Source: Aquilaria yunnanensis (lineage: Eukaryota; Streptophyta; Magnoliopsida; Malvales; Thymelaeaceae). Taken from it: DNA of 64,000 nt. The DNA is taken from the NCBI GenBank assembly GCA_039654915.1, contig CM077598.1, positions 67,422,041-67,486,040 of the forward strand. Reading direction: 5' to 3'. Position numbers and translations under genes: made by a program. Position 1 is the stretch's first letter; each line of letters begins with the position of its first letter. Below the pieces are notes generated by a model. It ran no database searches, was not told the DNA's origin, and saw only the letters and a program-made list of their open reading frames with translations. Positions 1 to 12,841 of this stretch are shown piece by piece.

Positions 1-394
1 ACCTTAAGGTTTACACTAGGACATTTAGGTCCTTGTTGCCTTTAGTGTTTCCTTTGCCCGGACTTGTCTTCCATGAGTAATTTGGTCCTCCAATAGCACT
101 TTCATATGATTTATATCCTTCCCATCACTCTCCAAGTCTCTTTCTTAAGAGTTTTGCAGTTGAGTACCTGAATTTCCAAAACCTTATGAAAAAGTCCATA
201 GGTTGCTTCACAAACAAGAAATCCTTAAGGCTTTTCTTGGGGGCCAAGTTACCAACTTGGAACACTTTTAACGAGGTGTTGATCATGCCTTTTACCCCCC
301 CACACTTCAATCACTCTTGTGAGAATTACACAATATAATACTTTTTGGCCATTATGACACACTTGTAATTCTCCCATTTTGTGAGGTGGTAACA
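1..394 (-). repeat. LTR fragment of the Tekay-like gypsy family
   Basis: This stretch matches the right-hand parts of the two LTRs at 567-3058 and 19058-21540 almost base for base and ends with the same GGTAACA terminus at 394. It is therefore a third LTR copy of that family, cut off by the window edge. It abuts TAT LTR sequence at 395. Whether it is a solo LTR or the end of a full element cannot be seen. Strand is given in the sense of the full element's transcription. Confidence 0.85.
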
Positions 395-566
395 TGTCAG
401 CTGGATAAGAAAAAAATGGTTAGGAGCCTCTAACATAGAGGACCTCGCACATGCCTCTAACACACAGCCCTGCCACATGGCCTTAACCTTCGATCAGAAT
501 GGCTGCAGTCAGCTAAGGGTGCCTGTCCCTGAACATACGGATCAAATCTGGTCAACCACGTGTCGT
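395..566 (+). repeat. TAT LTR F, left part (U3)
   Basis: This piece aligns with U3 of the TAT LTR at 53005-53760: both have a run of A, then ATGGTTA, AGCCTCTAACA and GACCTCGCAC. It ends in a G-box (CACGTG at 557-562). The LTR resumes at 21541 after a 21-kb Tekay element. The pieces join as ACGTGTCGTGATCT, a motif intact in the uninterrupted TAT LTRs. The left end of F is lost under the LTR fragment 1-394. Confidence 0.8.
562..566. other. Target-site duplication of the Tekay-like element (left)
   Basis: GTCGT lies directly before the LTR start at 567, and ATCGT follows the other LTR end at 21540. The two differ at one base. They flank the complete 567-21540 unit and mark one integration event. 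Confidence 0.75.
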
Positions 567-3058
567 TGTTACCCACTACGGGGTAGTGCAGTTGTGGTGC
601 CAAAACTGTGCATTTAGACTCCCAGGATTGGTAATGTTCTGTAGGCCATCAGAACACTACCCTTAGTGTGCATACCCAAGTGGCCCTCTTGGGCACTAAG
701 TAAACACATGCATATTGGTCCAAGCATCACACACATATTCACATTTCATGCACACCATGGGAGAAAAGAAGGAAAACACTACCACAAGTCCTAGTTTTGG
801 CTTCCGCACATTAGGCAATTTTGTAAGTTCTAGTGACCAGCAACTGCACCTGTAACTTCCACTAATAAATTGTATCATTCTAGCCACATAACCCCCCAAT
901 TATATTTACTCCATTATCAAGCAGAGACTTAGAGAAAACCAAGGAATTTTGTTTTACATCAATATCCCACCTATGGACCAAGTTATGGATTTTTTAAGTT
1001 AGTTACAAAATTCTGACCAAATGAACAGTAACTCAGCCAAATTTGCAATGTCATATCTTTGGCTACAGGGCTCTAAATCCATAAATTCTAAATCTTGGTT
1101 AACCCTCTAGGTTTCCTCTGGGTGTGGTCAAAATTTCATACCAAAATTCATTCTACACAGGGAGATATTAAACTTTAGGTCCGGAGTCAAAATTCTGGCA
1201 ACTTTTGGACCATTTTGCCCATACAATTTTTCCAAAACATGCAAACAATTCATTCACAAGGGGAAAGCCCTCCAAGGCTATCCCATATATGTCCATTACA
1301 TATATGAATTAAATTCCCTTTCGTTTAACAAATTTATGTTGTCAAAACAGAATTTACAAGTAAGCAGCCCATCATTCACAATTAGGCAGCTTTGCACCAC
1401 ATCACTTACATAGCCAAAACATTACTCAAATGTTCACATACTTGTCTCATTTTACATACACTACATGTGCATGTATACATGCACTAAAATATGTCCTTAA
1501 CTCAGCTAAGTACGGACCCAGGGTACAGGAGCTCCTAAGACACAATGGACTCCAAAAACAGGATGCTGGACGGCTGATGCACAACACAATAGGTACCACC
1601 ATTAAAAATACCAAATGTGCTCCTAAAATCACAAAAATTTCCAGATCATAACTACAAATATGGAAGTTCATGTAACTGAAATTTCAGATAAAAAATCAAA
1701 CCACAATGGTTAGTTTCAAGGTGATCTTTCAGCTGGACCTTAAATGACAGAATTGAGGAGAGTAAGTTTCATTGAGAAACTTAGTAAGGGTAGTACTTGG
1801 ATTCAATAGCCAATGTGACCATCATTAAAACCTGAATCTAAAGAAACTAAAACAAAAAAAACCACAATGCATATATACAAGATATAGCAACCAAATGCAG
1901 CAGCCAAACACAACCAACAAACACATGAAATGCAGCAGTAACAATATACCATAGGTTAGTCCATAAAACACATAATAAACATAACAAAATCACTATGGCA
2001 GACCTCCTCAACCTAATGCTTGGTCTTAGGAGGATTTTAACACTAGTTAGTGCTAACTTTGGGCTCTAGAAACCCTCACTTTACTGCCATCACTGTGCAC
2101 TTCACACTAGGTCACAAAACCTTCAATAAGTGCACTCCCCTCACTAAGCTTGGTTCATCAAGCTCATGGCTCTCTTCCAAACTTAGCCCTAGCACCATGG
2201 ATGTTTGAAAATTGCAGAAAAATTCCATGAGAGCAAGATAACCCTTACCAAAGTGGGTAGGCCAAAAATCAAGCTTGATCCTTGAAGTATGCAAGAAATA
2301 GCTCTAGTTTGTTTCCAATTGCTTCCTTTTGCCTGCAACTTCAATCAATTGCAAGTTTGAAGGTGTGGTGGCTATGGGGGAAGTATGGCTGTGTTCTTGG
2401 GCTGGGGGAGGATGAAAATGAGAGAGGGATAAGTGATTTGGCCACTTAAATGGCCTTAAATGAGCTTAAGGGCACCAAAACACACTTAACAAGCTTAACC
2501 TTGCTTTATGTCATTTTCCTTCTCACTAATTATGGTTTCTTTGTCTTAAAATGATTGGTACACATGTGCCCAAAATTTTTGACTAATTATCAAGTCTTGA
2601 CTGCCTCCCCCATGGTGGGATAACCCCACAATTCCACCCTTAGACTTGAGTCAAAAGCTTGAACACCTTAAGGTTTACACTAGGACATTTAGGTCCTTAT
2701 TGGCTTTAATGTTTCCTTTGTCCAAACTTGCCTTCCATGAACAATTTGGTCCTCCAATAGCACTTTCATACCATTCATATCCTTCCCATAACTCTCCAAG
2801 TCTCTTTCTTGAGAGTTTTGCAATTGAGTACCCGAATTTCCAAAACCTTACAAAAAAGTCTATAGGTTACTTGACAAAGAAGCAATCCTTAAGGCTTTTC
2901 TTTTGGACCAAGTTACCAACTTGGAACACTTTTAAGGAGGTGTTGATCATACCTTTTACCCCCCCCCACTACAATCACTATGGTGAGAATTACACAATAT
3001 AATGGTTTTTAGCCATTATGACACACTTGTAATTCTGCCATTTTGTGAGGTGGTAACA
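567..3058 (-). repeat. 3' LTR of the Tekay-like element
   Basis: This LTR of about 2.49 kb has inverted ends TGTTACC/GGTAACA. The matching copy is at 19058-21540. It contains only short open frames, which recur in both LTRs because the LTRs are copies, so I do not call them genes. Confidence 0.9.
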
Positions 3059-6000
3059 ATCCTCCCCCCTTTAAAAATTTTGGTCCTCCAAAATAGCCTT
3101 TCGCTTCGGGTATTCTTCGGGATACCTTTCCATAAGGTCTTTTCAGTTTCCCAGGTTGCTTCTGTTTTAGAGTGGTGTGACCACTGAACTTTAACCATGG
3201 GAATATGTTTGTTTCTTAACCTTCTGGTATCCTTGGCTAAGATAACTATAGGTTTCTCTTCATATGTCAAGTTAGGTTCCAACTATATGTCTTCTACTAC
3301 AATAGCATGCTTTGTGTATATTAGACACTTCTTAAGCATACTGATGCGAAAAACATTATGAACACTTGACATGCTTGGCGGTAGAGCTAAACTGTATGCT
3401 ACGTTGCCAACTCTGTCCAAGATTTCATAAGGACCAATGTATCTTGGGGCTAACTTGGTTCTTCTGCCAAATCTGACAGTGCCTTTAGTTGGTGCAACTT
3501 TCAGCCAAACATTGTCACCAACCTCAAATTCCAAGTCTCTCATTCTTTTGTTAACATAGGCTGTGGTCCTTTCATTGGCTGCCTTTAATCTCTCTTGAAT
3601 CTTCTTGATTTTGGCAGTAGTCTCTTCAATAATTTTGGGACCCAACTCTAGCCTGTCTGAGGCTTCCACCCAATAGTGGGGTGTCATGCACCTTCTTCCA
3701 TATAATGCTTCATAAGTTGCCGTGCCAATGGTGCTTTGGTAACTATTGTTATATGAGAATTCTACCAATGGAAAGTGTTGGTCCCATTCACCTTTGAAAT
3801 CCAACACACAGCTCCTGATCATGTCTTCCAGTATCTGTATCACCTTTTCAGATTACCTATCTGTTTGACGATGATAAGGAGTACTCAGGTGGATTTTGGT
3901 TCCTAGTGCTTTATGAAAAGCACCCCAAAATTGAGTTGTAAATCTTGGATCTCTATCAGATACAATGGAGTCTGGCACTCCATGTAGTCTCACTATATCC
4001 TGGACATACATCTGGGCTAACTTCTCCAAGGAGTCTGTGAGTTTCATAGGTAAGAAGTGGGAACATTTGGTTAGCCTATCCACAATGACCCAGATTGTAT
4101 CATGCCTTAGTTTGGTCATAGGCAACCCAGTCAAAAAGTCCATGGTTATGTTGCCCCACTTCCTCACTGGGATCGGTAGAGTCTATAGCATACCAGCTGG
4201 CTTCTGGTGCTCTACCTTTACCCTTTGGCATGTGGCACATTTAGAGACATAAGTAGCTATGTCTCTCTTCATATGTGGCCACCAAAAGTGAGTCTTCAAA
4301 TCTTTATACATTTTCTCACTTCCTGGATGGATGTTGAACTTGCTTTTGTGAGCTTCTTCAAGTATTTCATCCCTGAGCTTTCCTCCTTTAGGCACATAGA
4401 TTCGGTCCTTGAAGTACAGTAATCCTTGCTTGTAGGCAAAGGATTGATACAAGGAACCTTTTTCCTCTCCTGAAATCTTTTTCAGATTAGGATCTCTCTC
4501 CTGTGCCTTTCTGGCTTCTTCAATCCATCTAGATTGAATTGTCAATGTGTAAATTTGGGCTTCCTCCCACTTATGCCATTTATGCCAAAGGCATAGCAGA
4601 CTATTCTGCTCATCATGATCAGTTATGGATCCTCCTTTCAAAAGTCCTGTGTACTTCCTGCTCAAGGCATCTGCTACTAGATTGCCCTTGCCCTCTCTGT
4701 ACTGTATACTACAATCATAGTCCTTGATGTACTCTAACCATCTCTTTTGCCTCATGTTCAACTCTTTCTGAGTGAACAAGTACTTTAGGCTCTTACGGTC
4801 AGTGTAGATCACAAAAGAACTTCCCATCAAGTAATGTCTCCATTGCTTCAGAGCAAAAATCATTGCTCCCAGTTCTAGGTCATGGGTAGGATAATTTTGC
4901 TCATGGGGTCTTAATTTCTTTAACCCATAAGCAATGACATTTCTAGCTTGCATAAGCACACAACCTAACCCAGTTCTAGATGCATCTGTATATATGATGT
5001 AGGGCTTACTTGGATCAAGAAGAATCAAAATTGGAGCTTCAATCAACCTCTGCTTGAGCTCTTGGAAACTCTTTTCACACTTCTCAGTCCACTCAAATCT
5101 TTGACCCTTCTTGGTTAGATGAGTAAGAACTGAGGCAATCATGGAAAAGCCTAATACAAATCTCCTGTAGTATCCAACTAATCCTAGGAAACTTTTGATT
5201 TCCTTCACAGTCTTTGGTCTTTCCCACTTTTGCACTGCCTTGACCTTTTCAGGGTCTGCCTTAAGGCCTTGTGCATCTATGATGTGTCCTAAGAAAGACA
5301 CTTCCCTTATCCAGAATTCACACTTGGATAACTTGGCATAAAGCTGATGTTCCAATAGAGTCTTTAAGACAATCTTCAGATGATGTTCATGTTCATTTTC
5401 ATCCTTGGAATACCCTAGGATGTCATTAATGAACACAACCACAAATTTGTCCAAATGTGGTCTAAACACCCTATTCATCAGGTCCAGGAAAATAGCTGGG
5501 CCATTAGTCAAACCAAATCGCATGACTGTGTACTCATAATGGCCATATTTAGTCCTAAATACAATCTTAGGAATGTCCTCTTCCTTTACTTTCAACTGGA
5601 AGTATCCAGATCTCAAATCTATCTTGAAGAAGATCTTAGCTCCCATAAGTTGATCAAACAAATCCTCAATCCAAGCGAGTGGATACTTGTTCTTGATAGT
5701 CACTATATTAAGCTTCATGTAGTCAATGCTTGGTCTTAAAGATCCATCCTTCTTTTTCACAAAGAGAACAGGAGCTCCCCATGGTGAAACACTTGGCCTT
5801 AAGAACCCTTTTTCAAGAAGTTCATCAAGTTGTTTCTTGAGCTCATTCATCTCTGTGATTGGCATTCTGTAAGGAGGTATGGATATTGTACTAGCTTCTG
5901 GTTGCAGCTTGATTTCAAATTCAATCTCCCTTTCTGGAGGAATACCTGGTAGGTCTTTAGGAAAGACTTGGGGAAAGTCTCTCACTATAAGTATTCTATC

Positions 6001-6450
6001 CACTTTTTCTTCACAGTGCAATTGATTCAATGCATAACAATAATCATGCTTAGAAATCACAAGTATCTCATCTAGTACCTCTAGCACCATGCCATGCATT
6101 TCATACACTAATTCCTTAGAATTCACTAATGCAAGCACTTCACCATCAGAAAATGTGATTTCCATCTTAGCACAATCAATTCTTATGTTATGCATAGCAA
6201 GCCAATTCATATCCAGCACTAAATCATACTTAGGAATATCCAACACTAGCAGATTAGTCATAACCTTAGTCTTTCCCACTACTAGCTCATAATCCTTAGC
6301 TAGGTCATTATTGAAAAAACATTGACCACCTGCTATTTTCACTAAGGATATCCTAGGCATGATTTCAGTAGGCAATTTCATGGCTTTAACAAATTTCCAA
6401 GCCACTGTAGACACAGATGCACCAGTATCAAACAGAACACTAACAGGCAT
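3016..6450 (-). pseudogene. pol: Tekay-like pol: protease, RT, RNase H, integrase, chromodomain
   Basis: A single reading frame of about 1145 codons runs from 6450 to 3016, broken only by in-frame stops at 4183-4185, 3853-3855 and 3283-3285. Seen in order: retropepsin (LFDTGAS), RT ([20 protein letters not shown], then FINDIL), RNase H (IYTDAS, then LEYIKDYD...[12 protein letters not shown]), the integrase HHCC region (H...H, CATCQ), the catalytic core ([20 protein letters not shown]), a GPY/F-like segment (RYIGPYEIL) and a chromodomain (VKVQWSHHSKTEATWE). The expected FIDDIL or YVDDIL box reads FIND, so a catalytic aspartate is replaced. The frame is open upstream toward gag for a short way; a solo LTR at 6499 now separates gag from pol. 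The product would copy and integrate the element; the chromodomain would direct insertion to heterochromatin. It is non-functional as it stands. Confidence 0.92.
3060..3073 (-). other. Polypurine tract of the Tekay-like element
   Basis: Read on the minus strand, AAAGGGGGGAGGA lies directly before the 3' LTR. It would prime plus-strand DNA synthesis. Confidence 0.85.
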
Positions 6451-6498
6451 ACCATTAAGGTAAATGTTACCTCTTAGTGCTCCTCCCTACTCTGATGT

Positions 6499-7913
6499 TC
6501 TTAGTGTTCTGCCCAAAAAGCCAATCATGAGATGATTGTATTTTTGCACATTGAGTCATGATATTTTATTGAGGCATTAATCCAGCAATTTTGTTTGTTG
6601 TTTTGTTTCTGCGTAACATAATAAACATAATTGTAACCCTAGAATAATGATACTCTTAAACGTCCCTAGTCTAGTATTATTGTGGAGCGGGTTGCAATAA
6701 TACATAATGACTAGCATATATGGAGACTAATATGAGATATGTAGTCTACATATAGGTACAAGTTGGAGAACTTGTGTACTGGACCGACCCACCATGAGAA
6801 CACTTCATGGATCGTTATATGAGTGTCATAAGTGATTCTCATAGTGATCATGGTATATGTAGTCCTTCGACCTAAGATCATCAAGGCTCCCTACATGTGA
6901 GTCACATACTTTGATACTTTCCTTTGTTGCTCGTAACTGAGTGAACTTGAAGGAGGTCATTGGGTATGTCAAATATCATGCGGAGGGATTTGTATGATCA
7001 AGATGGGATTTGTCCCTCCTATGTAACGGGAGTGATATCTTTGGGCCCCTTGATAGAGTGAGACTTAGAAAATGCATGGCCATTCTTCGATGAGTTGATA
7101 TATGATATCAATGTCGTCAATTTAAGTTGGTCTACTCGGTAATCAAGAAACCAAAGACTGGGCTATACGAGAGTGACACATTCCATGTCTCATGCTTAGT
7201 CTTGATATCTTGGACAAATGGACAATGGCATATATCAGTGATGATCATAAGGTTTAGTCGATTCATTGACAATCTTGTCACTTGGATAGCAATGATGTGT
7301 TGCTAGACACCGCTCATTTATTATGATCATGAATGTGATTTATGATCATTGCCAACATGGCAAGAGCCTATTGGGTCACACACATAGAGATATTTGGATC
7401 ATTAGAGTGCATGGGCTAATTATTTCGGTTATGGTTTCACTTTAATTTCGTATTAATAATGGGCCAACGAGTTGAGCCATTATTAAGACCGAAATTAAAT
7501 CCTAATTGGATTAGGGCTTTGAAACCCATTAGGCCTGGAAGTTGAGTCTCACTATAAATACAACTTTTAAGTGAGAAATTTGCAGGTCTCCTTGCCCTAG
7601 CCTCCCAAAAGGATAGCCGCACTCTTCTCTTGCAATTCCTTGGAGGACGCAAGCTAGCACTGCTAGCGCAAGAGAAACGCATCTGTTGGGACGTGGTGGA
7701 AGCGTGGTGATCCCGAGAGGCTCGTGTGGATACCATAGAGAGCCTGAACACGTCAACTGTTCAGCTTTTGTGATTCGACTCTACAGTTGAGTGAGAGATC
7801 TCAACCGAAAATTAGGTATGAAATTTTCGAACACCCGGTTTACCCCGTTTCACTTGGATCCTGGAGGGTTTCGGTTAAATTCCGCTGTGCTGTTTGGCTC
7901 CCGAAACCCAACA
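6499..7913 (+). mobile_element. Solo copia LTR inside the Tekay-like element
   Basis: This 1415-bp LTR belongs to the copia family of 9560-19019 and 62023 onward and is in plus orientation. It runs from TCTTAGTGTT (family consensus TGTTAGTGTT) to CGAAACCCAACA. It is flanked by perfect GATGT duplications at 6494-6498 and 7914-7918, and no internal region is present. That is the mark of recombination between the two LTRs of a former full element. It splits gag from pol of its host. Confidence 0.93.
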
Positions 7914-9462
7914 GATGTCTCTGGCCTCTATAATTGGAAGACTCTGCCAGCTCTATGCACTAGAGGTTAAGGCACTGGAGGAATTGGCCTCTGCTGTCCC
8001 TCCGTAGGTGCTGCCCTTCTAGGTCCTGCCCCAATAGGCCTTACTGGACCTTGGTCTTCTAGCCTCTTTTGAGCCTGTGGGCAGTCTTTGATCCAATGAT
8101 CCATCAATCCACATCTTAGACATGCTTGGGTGTCAAAATAGCAAGGTTTCTTTCCGTGGAAACTTCTTGCATTTAGGGCACCTTAGGCCAGGGAACTTCC
8201 CCTTAACCTTGCCCTCACCACCAAAATGGGAATTCTTGGCAATTCCCTTGCCATGTGGTGGCATCTTTTGCTTACCTCCTGCTTGACTACTTTCACTTGG
8301 TCCATTGGGAAAGTACTTAGTCTCATACTCTTCTTGCTCTACTAATAAAGCTTTCTACACTGCTTTATAATATGTCACTGCTCCAAAAGGTGTAATAGCT
8401 TTTCTAATGTCTGACCTTAGGCCTCTGACAAATATTTTGGCCTTGAACTCCTCTACTCCATGATATTGAGGAGCATACCTCACCAACTAATTGAATTTGT
8501 GCTCATACTTTAGGACACTGAGGTTGTCCAACCTTAGAGCATCAAATTCAGCTTGCTTCATATCCTTGATGGTATCATTGATGTACTGTTCCTGGAACAG
8601 CTATGTGAACACTAGCCAGCTCATCTCAATATCTCTTCCTAGCCTTTTGCCCTTCTGGAAAGCATACCTCTCTCTGGTGTTTCTCCACCACATCTCTACA
8701 CTGCCTACCAAGTTCTAAGTAGCCAGTGACACCTTTTTGGTGGAGCTGAGTGGCATCCTCTCAAACATCTTTTCTATGAAGATTAACTACTCCTCAGCTC
8801 TCTCTGGCCCAGCTCTTCCATCAAACTGTGGCGGTCTTAGGCATTGGAACCTCTCCAACAATCTGACCTCATCTAGACCTTCTAGATCCTCTGATCTATG
8901 TCTCCTGGATCTGTGAGAGTCCTCTATATGGTGATGCTCTCTATGATCTCTCTACCTTCTCTTGGATCTTCTCTCATGGCCTTCCTCAATCTCATTCCTA
9001 GTGGAGGAATGGTAATAGACTGAGGGATTGGTCCTAGAAACCTAACCAATCTCAAACGTTAGTCTTCTTCCTCTTGGATTTCTCCTATCTTCATCTTCCT
9101 CCCCAATAGTTTCATCATTTGTGTCTTCTAAGCTTCTAGAAGGAACATATTCAGATGTGTTCCAAGCATCGTCTTCTGGTTGCTGCTGTGCATCCTAAAA
9201 TGGTTCTGTTGGAGCTACTTGGACTCCTTGTTGTTGTGCTTCAATCAGTCTTACTAAGTTTTCATTGATTAGAGCTAAGTTCCTCTAAAGCTCTAACCAA
9301 ACCTAAGGCACTTAAGGGTTTAGTGCCCCCTGGTGGCCCCTGATTCCCTCTATTTTGTCCATTTCTTTGTTGCCCAAAATCAGTAGGAGGCGTTCCGGGT
9401 GGTTCCCCTCTCCTTGCGGCAACCATGTTTACTTTTTGCATTGATGATTCATCATAGAGCAC
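7914..9462 (-). pseudogene. gag: Tekay-like gag remnant
   Basis: On the minus strand the frame starts near 9462 (MVAARRGEPPGTPP follows an upstream Met) and soon meets stops. Recognisable gag pieces follow: RPPQFDGRAGPERAEE near 8830, a WW-containing capsid stretch near 8690, and a zinc knuckle CLRCGLMDHWIKDC near 8078-8140. Several stop codons break it. The family role is capsid and RNA packaging. Its 3' end is cut by the solo LTR at 7913. Confidence 0.8.
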
Positions 9463-9559
9463 TTATAAAGATAATAGGTATTTCAATGGTACTTGACACT
9501 AGCAGCTGACCAAACTGAGTTCATATATGTAGATGCATCCAATGCAACTATATGCTATG
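9463..9559 (-). other. 5' leader piece of the Tekay-like element
   Basis: This short non-coding stretch lies between gag and the copia insertion. With 19020-19057 it forms the leader between PBS and gag. The CTATG at 9555-9559 is one copy of the copia target duplication. Confidence 0.6.
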
Positions 9560-10984
9560 TGTGGGGTTTCGGGAGCCAAACAGCGCAGCGGAATTTAACC
9601 GAAACCCTCCGGGATCCAAGTGAAACGGGGTAAACCGAGTGTTCAAAAATTTTCATACCTAATTTTAGGTTGAGATCTCTCACTCAACTATAGAGTCGAA
9701 TCACAAACCTGAATAGTTGACCTGTTCAAGCTCTCTATGGTACCCACATGAGCCTCACGGGATCACCATGCTTCCACCACGTCCCGACAGATTCATTTCT
9801 CTTGCACTCGTAGTGCTAGCTTGCATCCTCCAAGAAATTGCAAGAGAAGAGTGCGGCTGTCCTTTTGGGAGGCTAGGGCAAGGAGACCTGCGAATTTCTC
9901 ACTAAAAGTTGTATTTATAGTGAGACTCAACTTCCAGGCCTAATGTGTTTCAAAGCCCTAATCTAATTAGGCTTTAATTTTGGGCTTAATAATGGCTCAA
10001 CTATTGGGCTCATTATTAATACGAAATTATTGTGAAACCAAAACCCAAATTATTAGCGCATGCACTCTAATGATCCAAATAGCTCTATGTGTGCAACCTA
10101 ATAGGCTCTTACCAAGTTGGCAACGATCATAAATCACATTTATGATCATAAGCAATGAACGGTGTCTAGCAACACATCATTGCTACCCAAGTGACATGAT
10201 TGTCAGTGATTCGACTAAACCTTTATGATCATTACCGATATATGCCATTGTCCTTTTGTCCAAGATATCAAGACTAAGCACGAGACATGGAATGTGTCAC
10301 TCTCATATAGCTCAATCTTTGGTTTCTTGATTACCGAGTAGACCAACTTAAACTGATGACATTGATATCGTATATCAACTCATCCGAGTATGGCCATGCA
10401 TTTTTCTAAGTCTCACTCTATCAAGGGGCCTGAAGATATCACTCCTGTTACATAGGAGGGACAAATCTCATCTTGATCATACAAATCCCTCCGCATGATA
10501 TGGGACATACCCAATGACCTCCTTCAAGTTCACTCAGTTACGAGCAACAAAGGAAAGTATCAAAGTATGTGACTCACATGTAGGGAACCTTGATGACCTT
10601 AGGTCGAAGGACTACATATCCATGATCAGTATGAGAATCACTTATGAGACTCATATAATGATCCATGTAGTGTTCTCATGGTCGGTCGATCCAGTACACA
10701 AGTTCTCTAACTTGTACCCATATGTAGACTACATATCTCATATTAGTCTCCACATATGCTAGTCATTATGTATTTTTGCAACCCGATCCACAATAATACT
10801 AAACCAGGGACATTTGAGAATATCATTATTCTAGGGTTACAATTATGTTTATTACGTTATGCAGAAACATAACAACAAACATAATTGCTGGATTAATGCC
10901 TTAATAAAATATCATGACTCAATGTGAAAAAAATACAATCATCTCATGATTGGCTTTTGGGCACAACACTAACAATCTCCCACT
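9560..10984 (-). repeat. 3' LTR of the copia element
   Basis: The ends are TGTGGGGTTT (consensus TGTTGGGTTT) and ACACTAACA. This is a long copy of about 1.4 kb of the family also seen at 6499, 12842, 17603 and 62023. Confidence 0.92.
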
Positions 10985-10995
10985 TGCACTAAAGC
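10985..10995 (-). other. Polypurine tract of the copia element
   Basis: On the minus strand, AAGTGGGAGAT lies next to the 3' LTR. It is the usual primer for plus-strand synthesis in plant copia elements. Confidence 0.8.
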
Positions 10996-11430
10996 CAATC
11001 ATCCATGTATCTAATACCGATGGACCTAGAATGGCTATCATGCTTCTACTGCGTAAGGGGCTTTGTCAGCGGATCAGCAATGTTGCTATCTGTCGAAGTC
11101 CTGCGTATCCTTACATCACCCCTCTTGATGATCTCCCCGATGAGATGATAGCGTTAGAGTATGTGTTTTGATCGCTGGTGAAATCAAGGTTCCTTAGCCT
11201 GTGCGATTGCTCCATTGTTGTCACAATAGAGCTCTATCGGGTTGGCAATGCTTGGAACTACTCCAAGTTCAGTGATGAAGTTCTTGATCCAAACTGCCTC
11301 ATTCCCTACATGTGAGTCACATACTTTGAACTCTTCCAGCTCACAGCACCACCACCAATACAAAACACATATCCAGATTGCGATCTAAAATCATCCTTAT
11401 CGGATTGGAAGCTTGCATCAGTGTAACCCC
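10996..11430 (-). pseudogene. Degraded end of copia RNase H and 3' untranslated part
   Basis: This lies between the recognisable RNase H frame and the polypurine tract. The ELLKY-type end of RNase H is only faintly visible on the minus strand, with stops and frameshifts. I see nothing else in it. Confidence 0.45.
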
Positions 11431-12841
11431 TTACAACGAGCTCATCTTCACCTCCAAAGACCAAGAATGCATCCTTAGTCCTTCGTAAGAACTTAAGGAT
11501 GTTCTTAATAGCTGTCCAGTGACTCTCACCAGGTTCGATTGGTACCTACTCATCATGCTCGAGGCATATGAGACATCGGGACGAGTACATATCATGGCAT
11601 ACATGATTGATCCAATTGCTGAGGCATATGAAATCTTACTCATGCTCTCTCTCTCCTCGAGTGTACTCGGACACTAAGATCTAAAAATAGTTATACCATG
11701 TGACATGGGCAAGAATCCTTTCTTGTCCTTCATAGAGAAACATTTCCCTAGCCAAGTCTTCACAGACTGTAGCTCAAGAATGTCATTCCTGATGAGTAGT
11801 ATGTCATCTACATACAACACTAAGATGACAATAGTGCTCCCACTAACCTTCTTGTAGACACAAGGTTCATCTTCATTTTTGATAAAACCAAACTCTTTGA
11901 TTGCATCATCAAAATGAAGATTCCAACTTTGAGAAGCATGCTTCAGTCCATAAATGGACCTTTGCAACTTGCACACTTTATTGGCATTCTCAGGAGTGAC
12001 AAAACCCTCAGGTTGTGTCATGTACACATCCTCAAGTAGCTTTCCATTTAGGAATGCAGTTTTGACATCCATTTGCCATATCTCATAATCATAGTATGCA
12101 GCAATAGAAAACAAAATTCAGATGGATTTAAGCATAGCAACTGGTGAAAAAGTTTCATCATAGTCAACACCATGAATTTGCTTGAAACCTTTTGCAACCA
12201 ATCGTCCCTTAAAGGTAATCACATTACCATCCATGTCAGTTTTCTTCTTTAAAACCCATTTGCACCCTATGGGTTTTACCCCTTCAGGTGGGTCAACCAA
12301 AGTCCATACTTGGTTTTCAAACATGGATTCCATCTTGGATTTCATGGGCACTAGCCACTTCTCAGAGTCAGGCCCCAACATAGCTTGTTGGTAGGTTGTG
12401 GGCTCATCCTGATCCATGAGTCATGAGACATCCATATCTCTCGGGCTCACGCTGAATCCTACCAAACCTACGTGGGCTCTGTGCTACAGGAACAGTCTCT
12501 TGAACCACAATATCTTGTGGTGGCTGTTCAGGTTCCTTTTCAGGTTCGATGTCTCCTTGTTGTTCTTGAATTTGTTCAAGTTCTACTTTCCTCCCACTAG
12601 TTCCTTTAGAGATAAACTCTTTCTCTAGAAAGACACCAGTTCGAGCAACAAACACTTTTTGCTCCGAAGGATTGTAGAAATAGTAACCCTTTGTTTCTTT
12701 GGGATACCCAACAAAAAGGCATTTTTTGGATTTGGGCCCTAGCTTGTCGGAGGATTTATGTTTAACATAAGGGTCACAGCCCCAAATCTTCATAAAAGAC
12801 AAATTGGGATGCCTCCCACTACATATCTCATATGGTGTCTT
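11431..12841 (-). pseudogene. pol: Copia pol, 3' half: integrase C-terminus, RT, RNase H
   Basis: From right to left on the minus strand: integrase C-terminus (KIWGCDPYVKHKSSDKLGPK, KCLFVGYPKETKGYYFYNP), RT (CKWVLKKKTDMDGNVITFKG, DETFSPVA, MDVKTAFLNG, LVLYVDDILL), and RNase H (SYASAIGSIMYAMICTRPDV). A frameshift near 12410 and a stop at 12118-12120 interrupt RT. Another break near 11650-11675 separates RT from RNase H. It continues into 14157-15107, from which the solo LTR has cut it off. Confidence 0.9.

Noticed and set aside
2112..2294. Minus-strand frame in the Tekay LTR, also at 20594-20827
   Set aside because: It is shared only through LTR duplication, the two copies differ in start and length, and no domain is recognisable.
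7437..7756. Open frames recurring in the copia LTRs (also 9717-9905, 13005-13226, 17761-17987), some with a shared MVSTRAS-like stretch
   Set aside because: They recur because the LTRs are copies of each other. They occur on either strand relative to the element, change length freely and match no known protein.
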